Source: Edolisoma coerulescens
Taxonomy: Eukaryota; Chordata; Aves; Passeriformes; Campephagidae
Assembly: GCA_013397115.1 (NCBI GenBank)
Contig: VWZW01004700.1
Location: 1,969,309 to 2,033,308, forward strand
Direction of reading: 5' to 3'
DNA length: 64,000 nt
The notes under the pieces were generated by a model. The model was given only the letters and a program-made list of their open reading frames with translations, ran no database searches and was not told the origin of the DNA. The first letter of the stretch is position 1. The number at the start of each line of letters is the position of its first letter. Shown piece by piece: positions 38,401 to 50,400 of this stretch. Position numbers and translations under genes: made by a program.

Positions 38401-41400
38401 GCTGGGTGTAAATTGAGGATTGGATTGGAACAAGTTATGAATATTGAATTAGTGTTTAGTGGCTTCGCAGAAAAATTGAGTCTTTAGGGGAGGTTTGAAT
38501 GGAATCAAGATGGACGTCTCTTTCACCACTAGCACAACCCAGAATCCAGCAGCAGTAGCTAGAAATGCCTCTGGCTTCTAGAAGGCAAGATCCAATGTTT
38601 CCAAAGCTGAATACCTTCAGCTAAAAATGTTAAATGTGTATAGATAGAAATCTAAATAAACTTATTTTTTCATCAGAGATAGGCAACCACCCATGTGTCT
38701 CTAGCCTTTCCAGGTGCCAGACTCCTTTCAAAATTATTTGCCTAAAGTTTTCACTTCAGCTGTGAAGCCTATTTCACTCATGTTCCAGATCTGGAAGGTT
38801 ATGGTTTGTGGAACAAAGTTCCCTACCTCTAGCTTTTCGGAATGCATTCTTTATTGGTTAGTGATAGGGGTTTCAGGGTATTTTTAAGGTCTGAACCCCA
38901 TAAACACATGATTAAAACAGAGGACTTCAGGAAAGATCTAGACTTCTTCTGAAAGATCTTTCGCTGTTTATTTGAATTTATGAGATGAGTCCAAGGCTCT
39001 GGGTCTCAAAAATGCATGTAATAAAAATGTAACAATAGTCCCAGTAACATAGGTCAAGTACACAGTATTTAATTGTTTTGGTTATTGCTGCAAAATGCTA
39101 TTTTACCATGGCACAAACTCTGCATGTCCATTATCAGCATCTCTTCTTTAGCACTGGCTTTATGCCACTGAAATGTGGTTACTCTTCAAATGTTAACTAC
39201 AATGTTAACGATTTTAATGGCCAATTATGCATAAAGGATACAATAAAAGATAGAGTATCACTGTGACGATGCTATTAAATATATTGTCCTTCTGCCAGTA
39301 TGCAACAGAAGATTAAATCCATCTTAAATTGAGCTTGATTTATGGTGGCCCCACGGAGCTAAATAATTACTTGCATTGGAAAGTCAACTTTTTATAAAGT
39401 TGTGATATTTGGGTGGCAATAACTTCCAATATTTTTCATCTCTAGTTGTGGAAGAACAGCGTGTACTTTTGGTTTGACCTACAGGCTTATCATCAGCTTT
39501 TTTACCAAGAAACCCTTCAACATTTTCAAATATGCAGGCAAGCTCAAGTAAGTTGTAAATAATGTATTTTTCTTTCAAAAATACATTTGTTCATTCCCTT
39601 CACAAATGCATTTATTCAGTGTAAAGACTGAAAAGAAGATAGAAAATAGAAAAGTTTCCAAATCTTGACAACCCACACCAAAGTAAATCTGTGTTGTGGA
39701 CAATAAAAGAAGCTCTTTGGATTGTTTCCATGGAATTTCTTGATTCAAACATTAAACATGCATAGTTTGATTTCCAGGCTCTGCAGCCCATTCCAGTTTT
39801 ATCTGTTATACTCAGTTTACCTAAACTCCCCTTTGCTACACTGCTTCATACTTGGAAACTGTCTGCTTAGTGTTAACATCAGAGATAGTATTTTTTCTAA
39901 ACCATCTAATTGTTCTGTACCTTTCCTTCCATCTCCTGTGTGGGTTAGAATTGCAGATCTCATAGTACAGACCTCAAATAATGACCTCAGTAATGCAAAT
40001 TGATCTTTGTCAGCCCTGTTTAATTTTTATGATTGTCAGGGCATCATTATTATCTTTACCATGATTGTCATCCCCCTAAATAGATCTTTAGACCCTCATT
40101 TAATGTTAAGTGGAACTGATATTTCCAATAAAAGAGTATTCTAATTGAGCATGCACTTAGCCCACAGTGGTGCTGATGGCAGAGTAGACTGATTCCATCA
40201 GGGAAAGAAACTACAACAGTATGATATCATTAGAAGAACTCTGAGGAACTTTTAAAATCACTTTGTGAAACTTCAGTCTGATTTTCCTCTCTAAACCTTG
40301 TGTAGGAGTATATCCTATCCGCATATTTCAGTATATACTGTAATAGAGCAAAGCTACTTCACATGTCATTGGAACAAATATCTGTAGAGAGCAGGTGAGA
40401 ATAATCTCTTCATATGACATGTTACTGAGCATCTGGACATCCTTGAATTTGTCTTTTTCTTCTTGGAGGTTTTATTGGGCAAATGACAGAATTTTGCATA
40501 TTTGCCCAGAATTCTCATCTGAATCAGTGTTATTTGTACAGAACCTCCAAGGAGAGGCCAAGGCATGGATTCCTCCTTCTCTCCTGTCTTGTACTGGATA
40601 AACTGAACTCCTACCCTATTTAGTTGTTTTCCCCCCCAGCTCTTTTTGTGGCCTGAGGCTGTGGGCAGCTGAATGTTTCCTGAAGTCTGACTGTCTCCTG
40701 CATCTGCTGGGGACCTCCTCACAGCAGATATGCAAGTTGATCATATCTAGTCTGTGTCACCATTTTCCTATGTGTTTTATTGCAGGCCGAAGCTTAGCTT
40801 ATGGTCCCTGATGGTTTTCATTTTGGCTTCATTTCACACCAGTTTACATTCTTTTTGCAGTGGTTGCGTGGCTGAAAATTTAAGGCCCGGGTCTTTTTTA
40901 CTAATCTTATTTCCAGTGCTGGCCTGGTGGTGACAGCAGAACATCGTACAATCGGTGTTACCAGGCAATTGCAGACAGTACATACACATAGCCATTAAAG
41001 TAAATACATCAAAACGAAATATGTGAAACTGTTCCATTAGCATAACTAACAGCTGAAATGTAACATAACAAATCAACACATGTGCTGCAACATTTGGTAT
41101 CATTCTCAAGCTTGCCTTTTAAGGCTGCAGAAAAATTGTCCTTGTTTTCTTTGGAACACCATAAAGAGTCAAGCTGCAACCAATCTACAGAGTCTGCTTA
41201 CGGAAGGGATGCCTTCCCACATTCTGCACTCACCTTTGGCACAAGAAGACAGTCACTCCAAATACTCCTAAGAGAATGTGAATCAGATTCGCATGACACA
41301 TTGTCATGTATATTTTACTATTTATTACAGAAAGAGACATGCAGAGACAGAGTATTCCATATGCATGCTGCCTGCTTCCTGTTAGAAACAAGAACAAACC

Positions 41401-44400
41401 TTGATTGCTGTGTATCTGCTACTCGTTGTTTCATTTGTTCAGCGTTCTTCTCTCAGCTTTAGATAGAGTAATAAAGTGCTTTCCAAGGTATATGTGCATT
41501 CAGCTGGGGAAAGAAACTACAGTGAGAATGAAATCTGATGGATAAGAATAATGACAAGTACTGGTAATCATCCAGGAATGTACATGGTTATTCAGTGTAA
41601 ACATATGCACAGGAGTGTAAAAAATTTGAAAATGAAACCAATAAAGAAACATATAATATTGGGTTTTAAGTTTAAAAAGAGTTATTTAGAGTTAGAAAGT
41701 TTAATACAGTTATGAGAAATACAATATTTAAATGCTAGAATCAATTTAGATAAAGGGAGTCTTCATTACTGTGAACTTTTAGGGTCAGATGAAAGATTTA
41801 TGTTAGTGGGAAGTGATGATGGAGGTTAAAGCAGTTTAGCCTCTCTGTTTAACACCAGCCAGTGCATTGCATTCTTCCATCATGTGATTCTGCCAAGCAG
41901 CTGCACAAGCCCCTCGCTTAGATCAGAGCAATATCCATTCCTTTGGGCAGCAGAACAAAGCACTTGAACCTAAATCTTTCTTGCATTTCTTCACTCCAGT
42001 CATTCTGAAATTGCTTATCATAGCCTTCTCATCTGGGGATGAATTCACACCAGAACCCAAGGCCTGTACAATCCCTGATTTGGAAAGTCATAAATGAGGC
42101 CAAAGTCTTAATCTGAATTTTCTAAGCATTTTGTATAATCAGGCGTGTGCAATCGAAAGTAATTCCAATATGCAAACTGACCAAATTTTCAAATAAGGTT
42201 TTGGGTTCAATCTGTCACATATTCACATTTATGGGAGAATTTATAGCTGGCAGGTAGAAAAATTCTTGTGTTTTTCAATAGGAACAAAACAATGAATCAA
42301 CAAAGTTTAATATGCACTTGATGTCATATGCTTCAGATTTTTGTATGAATTTTTTAACCTATAAGTTCATTTAATGTAATTTTTCCTGTTGATCCTTTAG
42401 GAGATTGACCAATATAACAGTTTCAATATTCCATTGAGAATGAGAAAACCTCAAGAATTCCATGACATGGGAGTAAAAAAGGCTATGATTATTACTTTTT
42501 ATAAAATGTGTCTTGCAAACTGCATTGCCCAGTGTTGAAGGTTGTGAACAGACACTTTTCCTCTTTTTTGACACGTCTAGAACTCTTCTCACTTGGTTTT
42601 CCTGCAGTCCTTGTGATGCCTTGGGTTTTAACTTTTATATTCTTCAAATCCTGTACTGCCTAGTAGTTTCTTGTAGCCTGTCAGCTTCTGCTCTCTCATG
42701 CTAAGATAGACGTAACAAACCTCTCTGAGCCTGTTATTCAAGGACACTCAGACTGTCCTAGGCCCAAATGGTGTAAACGACAGCCTCTAGAGAGGTGGAG
42801 AAATTGTAGAAGTTACATCATTAGCTAAAGTTTTAATTGGCGAATTTCTGCTGATATGCAAATGGACCAAACCTATAAAAGTGTGAAGAACTCGTGACTC
42901 GTCGTCCATCTTGGGGTCCTTTTTGGGATGTAGCCTTTGGCTCCCCAGGGTGTACCTTTGAAGGCCTTTCAAATAAGTGCCTACCTTTATTCCCTTAGTC
43001 CATCTAGTCTCTGTTTTTAGGTAGCCACTTCAGGCATCACTTGCAACTGAATCTGTACAGATCTACAGATGCACCTCAACCCTGTGCAACGAACACAGGG
43101 ATGAAAGCTACTTCTCATTTCTCTCCTGTCTGCAAGTGCATGTATTTACTTAGTAGGTCAAGTCCCATAGCGATGGATTCTTACAAGAATTCAAGTAAAA
43201 AGATGCCAAATCCTCAGACACTGTAAATGTGCATCCTTCAAATGAAGAGGCCGTAATGATTACACCACCGAGGGTCTGGTTCTTTGAGTTTGGAAAAGTG
43301 CAGTCCTCTAGCTAGCTTAACCACCTCTAAAGTTTTGCTTCATGTGTATTGCCAGCCCTAACTATTGGTTCTGGAGAAAAATATCTGTCTTTACTATGTT
43401 CTGGTTTTGCATATGAAATTATACAGAACTGGGGGCAGTTCTGCAGGTAGAGCAGCCTGCAAAGGCAGTCCCTGACGTGGCAATATCTTACAACATTGTT
43501 CATGTGAGCAGATTGTCAATAGCTTTTGGTCAACACTTCTTAGTCTGGGCAATTTCTGACTTGGTAGGCTGATATTTTCTGCCAGCTCTAAAGAAGAGTA
43601 GCAAATATACTCAAGTTAACCTATTTCATTCAAAATCATAGGGGAAAGGTATTCCACCCAGGAAACTAGTGGTGTGTTTGCTTTTATTTTATTCTTAAAA
43701 CTGTGCTCAAATGATCACTCATTTAAGGAACCAGGTTAATTTGTGCTAAAATCTTGAGGACCTCTTTTTGAAGATTTTACTAATTTACAGATCCCTTGTG
43801 TGATAAGTCATAACAGGTGAAGCAATGTAGTCCTAATGACAACTGAAATGGTTAACCACTTTTTAAAAGGCTATTTTTAAAGATAACACATCTTTATATC
43901 ATTGGACTTGTCCCTTCTAATTTGGCTAATTTTATATATTAAATGTTTTGGATCAGACTTAACATGATTTAACTGAAATTTTTCTAGTGTTAGGGCTCTT
44001 CAAAATAACTTTCAACTTTTGAAATTGTTGCAAATATAATTCAAGTTGGTAAATTTAAATGTACTTAGGGATTTGCTGAGAAGGGTTTAATTTAGGATAA
44101 AGGGTTTAATTTAGGATAAATGTGGTCTTGTTTTCAGCTAGGACTCTTCCTATGGATGTCCTTTTTCTCTTACACCTTGCACCTGTGTTTCGTTATTGCA
44201 CTGATAACGTGGGCCACAGTAGGCACGAACCATCTTTGTTTTCAGTGAAAATGTAGAAATGTGGAAAGAGTGTAGAATCCTGCATACACAATAAATACAG
44301 TAATCATAACAAGAGCTAACTGGGGGGATGGATGTCAGCTATCGTAGCCCTATATTCCTCAGTGACCTAATACCAGGAGAATCTAAAGGGTTTGTTTCAA

Positions 44401-47400
44401 ATTGTAAAGGTCCAGAATAATGGGGATATACTCTATTACTGTTGCTGTTTGAAAGAGCGGGTCTAATAAATCAACATTTAATTTAAAACAAACAGAAACA
44501 TAGTTATTTAATGTACTCAAACATTCTCCCCCGTGCTTGAAATCTAAGCACACCAGTGTTTTATTACTGCTTGAATACAGAGTAAATGTATTATTTTCTT
44601 CTCCTCTGCTGCTTTGTACATCTGCTAGTTACAGCTGGATTTTAGCAACATAGGGAAATGAGAATTATCACAATCCTGAATTCTTCATTGTCAAACCTGG
44701 GTGATAATAAATATTGAAAATGGACTTGTCAGTGCTGTCCTAGAGAAATTCTGATTTATGCTACTAATCTGGTCCCTGACTGTATATTTGAAATACAGTT
44801 AGACTTTAACAATATGACGAAGAGAAAATATTTATATGAAATATCTTTAGGCAGAATCTTTTTTCACTTGAATTCTTAGATGCAGTCAGAATCATGAAGT
44901 TTTAGAAAGCTATTCTGGAATATCCTCTTCCAAGATGTTCCTGGAAAAAGTGTTTTACTCTGAGTTTTCAATGTTCGTTTTCATAGCATAGTTTATGAAA
45001 CATTTAGAACACAAGAGTTTTACGTAGGGGACTGTATGAAAAAAAATTGAAATAAATATAAACATTACTCTGTGCTTCAAGAATGAGCTGTTAGGGAGAA
45101 GGAACTATCCTCCAGGTTCAGCTTTCTTCTTGTACATGTTGAATGGCAAGTTCTGTGCTTCAGATAAGAAGCATATTGTAATTGTTTCTTTGGTAAGGGC
45201 TTAGACCTTAGTTGTGCAGCTCCTGCACGGATCCTGTACTATGACAAGAGTCTCACCATTGTCAAAAAACTATGTAAGAGAACCTTCACACATAATGAAA
45301 TTGTATCATTTTTCATTATTTTTAACCTCAAATTTACAAATTACATCTCTTAGAAGAAGTAAGATGCCTTCACTACTTGGACCAGCACATAATCTGCAAA
45401 ACAACAGTGTGACTTCATGAAGAGTGCAGTTGCTATAATAATTGTGGTTATCTAAGTATCAGCCAAATATATCCAAGTGAAAATTGCATCAAGCATTACT
45501 TTGTGGTCTAACCAATTTAACAAGTAAGAGTAAAAATGGCAGGGGGATCTGTTATGTCAATAACTGAATTTTTGACAAAGTAATAATACTAGCAAAAATA
45601 AGGTAGCTGTAATTAGATATATGTTCTGAACATACAGCAGGGCAGTGGGGGACAAATATCCATTAATTCTCTCCTTCTAGGGTCTGTGACCATTGAAATG
45701 GATGATGGCTAAGAAACAGTTTTCTTCTGTTTTATTGTAGTTCCTTTATGCTACTTACCTTGCTCCATCTGCCAGTATGGACATTGAACTTCATCAGAAT
45801 AAGAAAAATATGATTTATCAGAAAATTGACCCAGCTTTTGAGGACCTTTTTGACCCAGCAGAAGAACATATCCTCACTATTCTGCTGGAAGCATGGATAA
45901 AAATGGTGGAAGCAGACAAATGCACTTATAGAAAGGTAATATCTGGATGACACCGTGAAAAATTCTTCTTTCAGGGAAGAAAATCTCAAGAGCATTCATA
46001 TGCAACCCTGTTGTATTTATACTCAGGAAGGGAGAAGTATTACAAGATGTTTTACTTACTCCTTTCTATCCTGATATGTGGAAATAGGTTGAGCTTCTTG
46101 TGGAGAGCAGCCTTCTCATTTGAAAGGAAGGTGTGGGCTTCATAGACTCCTTGGCCTGTGAATTAGGGAGGAACACACATTTACCACATCTGTGGTAAAA
46201 CTTCTCTTTGCCCTCAGGAAGTTTCATGTTTCTGCAATTGTACCATTGATCAGAAGTAATTTTTCATGATGGGTTGCCCACAAACAGTCTATATTTTTAA
46301 TGATAAGCACATAGTAAGGTGGTTTTCTAGAGTGTCAGTGCAGTGATAGTAGGTGTTTCTGGTGTTTAGAATTTAAGTGCAGCTACTGCTTAGCATAGAG
46401 GAAATGTGATATGGTGATCCATGTATTTGCCCCAAACACTTTTTAGATTGCTGCTCTAAATAAGTGGCTCAGAAGTGTACTCAGTTCTAATCCCAGAATG
46501 CTCTCAAAGCTTGAATTGAACATGCTCATGGAGGTCAGAGGAGATGGCTGCAATCCTGTGCCTTTGACAAATAAGAACAAGAAATGGTGATAGTGGTGGA
46601 TGCTGCGGCTCTCTGTTCTTTGCCAACTTACCTACAAGTTGCTAGCTGTAGGTCAAACTCCTTCTGAGTGCCACAATACAAGAAAGATATAAAGCTATTG
46701 GAAGGTGTCCAGAGGAGGGCTATGAAGAGGATGAGGGGCCTATGAAGAGGATGGGGAAGCCTACGAGGCCTGAGGTCACTTGTTCAGCCTGGAGAGGAAG
46801 AGACTGAGGGGAGACAAAGTGGTCTACAGGCACTCATCTCTTCTCTGTGGTGCCTAGTGACAGGACCCAAGGGAATGGCCTGAAGTTGTGTTAGGGGAGG
46901 TTTAGGCTGGATATCAGGAAAAGTTTCTTCACCCAGAGGGTGGCTGGGCACTGGAACAGGCTCCCCAGGCCAGCGCCAAACATGACAGAGTTCAAGAAGT
47001 GCTTGGACAATGCTCTCGCGCACATGGTGTGACTCTTGGGGATGGTGCTGCACAGGACCAGGAGTTGGACTCAATGATCCTCGCAGGTCCCTTCTAACTC
47101 AGGATACTCTATGATTCTATGATTCTAATTTCAAGTCTTTAACATCTCTCTCTTGGATATGAAAGGAGAAACTGAGAGTGGGGAATCAGGAGTTAGAGGG
47201 CAGGAAGTTATTTCTTTTTCCCGTTTTTCTTCACTATGACCTTAGACAATGCATCTCCAATTTATAGGAAATATCATCACTTACTGCTGATACTTCTGTT
47301 AGCTTGTAATAACATGCCCACATTGCCCACTGCAAAACATTTTTAAATCCTTTTGCAGAAGTTTTGTAGTACAGTATATTTTTTGTTCTATATTATGCAT

Positions 47401-50400
47401 GCATGTAAGAACAACTAGATGAATAGATACCTAAAAGCAAAGTTGAGAATGGTCTTCTAAGCCTGTTAGGTGGTAGCCAGTATTAAACATTTAAGAATGG
47501 AGTATAAGAACAGAAAAGAAACATACAGCCATGTTCAGCACTTTGCAACCAAGGAAGTTCATGGAACAGAGGTCTTATCCACATTTTTGATTTTAATAGT
47601 CTTTGATGAGTTTTTTTTTCCCCCCATGGGTTTCTGTAAAATGTATCGAGTGATACATCTTCAGCCTCACTGTAGAAGTGGGTTTCATGGTTTAGTCATG
47701 CAGTAGGAGAAAAAAATGCATATCTTGATTTGTTTGCAAACCCCTCCCTAATAATTTCACCTGGTGCCCTAGTTTTGTATGTCGTAAGGAACAAGTGAAC
47801 AATTGTTATATTGTCCCATTCTCAATGTTGTTATGTTTTTACAAGTTCCTGTTGTATCCCACTTCAATTCGATCTCCATGAAACTCAAGAATCCTAGACA
47901 CTTTGACCTCTCCTCCTACAGATGGTGTTCCATACCTTTGTTGCACTTACTGCCCCATCTGTATGTGTTATTTTATATTCTTTTGATGAGATGTAAGCAG
48001 TACTCAAGGTCTGGATGCACTACGGATTATCCAGTGGCAGAACCATGTTTTCTGTTGTGCTCTTTGTTCAGTTCCTAATTGTTCCTGTCATTCTAATTGC
48101 CTTTTGAATCCTGGTGAACTTTGAGTGGATGTGCAAAATGTAAGCTAATAGCCATCTGCAAGGATTCCAAGATTTCCTTCCCAAGTAATAACTACTAATG
48201 GAAAGCCTTAATGTGGAGCTCACTGGAATGACTTAATGTTTATTATCATTTAATTCAGCTGGCCTTTTATCGTGCAGATGCTAAAGTGTACTGATATCCT
48301 GCAGCTTTTCACAGTCAATTTAATTTTTTGCTCTGTGGAATCATTTTGCAAACTTTGTTGTCTCCTCCCTCACCTCCTTTTCCAGATAGTTTCTGAATGT
48401 TTAAAAAACAACCTCAGTGCAGATCCCTGTGAGACTCCAATAGGAACCCCACCCCATAGTGAAAGTTATTTATTTCTTTGGTTTTGATTTTCTACCTTCT
48501 AATTAATTCACGAGGGGACTTTCCCTCTCATCCTGTGATAACAAAATATCCTTTAGAAACTTTGAAAGTTTGGAAAACTTAGTAAAATGAAATTTACTAA
48601 TCCAAACACATCTGTAAAATATTTTCTTTGCTTTTCAACATACTTTCAAACCTTTCAGATAAATTACTTTTTCGTAACTATTTCAGCTATAATTCTTTAG
48701 GACCTGCAGTACACCTTGGAATTGATTGATACTTTTCATGAATCTGAAATTTTATTTATTTTCTATCAGACTAGTTTTAGTCTCTCGTAACTCTGTATTT
48801 TCTGTGCGTACTATCAATAAGAGTTGTCTAGGGTCTATTGCTGGTCCTCACTGAGTCAACTCATCAGCACAGCCGAGGGTTTTTATACATCGTTTTTGCA
48901 AAAAAGGAGTCTGCTTTTGAGCTCTCTGAATACTGTGTTTTCACTGCTTCTAGTGATGGAAAGATTCCTTCAAAGTAAGAATTGAAGAGGTACACTTTTT
49001 CTTTCAGTTAGTATGTGTGTCAGTTTATATCTACTTGAGTTAACCACAGGATAATCTATTGCCCTTTCAGTTTAGAGGATGCGTTGCTTTGCAAGTGTAG
49101 TTACGTGGAGACTTCTCAGTGCTCTAATAACACAAACATCTTAATCGGAGCACGAAAAAACAACTAAATCCTTTTGACTGCACAATACATGTATTTGTGA
49201 AGAGTTATAATACACAGACATAAAATGACCTGTTCTAGGAGGCACTAGAGTCTCTTTGTACTAGGTGCAGGCTGATACTTCGGCACGCTCCTTTCCAAGC
49301 ACAAAGACAACGTCTGCTTTGTATTTTGTTCAGTCCCTGGCTTTACTCTTCCCCTTTGTTCTACTCTATAGCAGGACATATTTGGCCCATAATGAAACAA
49401 GATATTTTATCAAGAATTAGGTGAGTCCAAAATTGTTTATTTGGGACACTTTCAGTATATATATATATATCTACGTTTTTTCTTTAAATGAAACATGAAA
49501 TCAGGAGAGTTTTTTTACTGTTGACTCTCATCCTGCCTCTATCTGCTTTCTCTTTAAACTTTATGAAAAATGTTCTGAATTATTTTACTATTTACTCTTA
49601 AACTATGTTTTCTTTTAAGGGAAAGAATAGCCCAAAGTACTTTATAACAATGGAATAAAGTTACATTGAGCCTGAAGACATTCAGATAACACAGTGATTA
49701 GTGTGGTATTCACATTTAGATGAAAGTATCATGAATATTAATCTAAACATTCTCTTCTCTCTCTGGCAGATAAACACTTGTATAAGATAATCGAAGCTTT
49801 CTAATCTTTGTAATGGGCATGCAGATCAGTATAAGGCATTGGCTTGATTTTGCTAAATATCCTAAAATCTGCATTCAAATGGTTTAGTCAGCCAGGAGGG
49901 TCACCAAATAGCTCTTGCAGTTACTGATGGTACATAACATGAAGAACTGCTCTAGTTACATACATACAGCTTCTAATTAAGTTAAAAAATGCCAATACTT
50001 CATGAATTCAAATCACACACAGTTAATTATTTAAGGAAGGGGACAAGACTGAAAGTCAGAAAGCTTTCACCTTTATTGTTTAGATATTTTAACATCTTTC
50101 TCATCTTAAATTTCTGATTCTCCAAATCTGTGGCACTCTGTCTTTTTGACATTTTGTATTGAGAGTCCTAGTTTTAAGAACTGTTATTCTGCTTCTCGGT
50201 GACACTTTGACATACAATTTGCTGATACAGGCAATCAGGTACGTCTAACCCAATATACACAATATAATATATACACGATGTATTATGTACATGATAGAAT
50301 TTAGCAATTTTTTGAATATGAAGTTATTTGCTTAAGATATAGTTAGGTTATTTAGTGGTATTCTGTAGAAATCTGCATCTGATCCTACACAGATGGGAAA

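Larger units (their letters stand above)
39548..45740 (+). other. RGS22 intron 14 (6.2 kb)
   Basis: It contains a solo LTR candidate (42732) and a 19-bp tandem duplication (44082-44119). The rest is unremarkable AT-rich intron. Confidence 0.65.

Noticed and set aside
40366..40722. 118-codon minus-strand open frame in intron 14
   Set aside because: No domain, low-complexity Lys run, no splice support.
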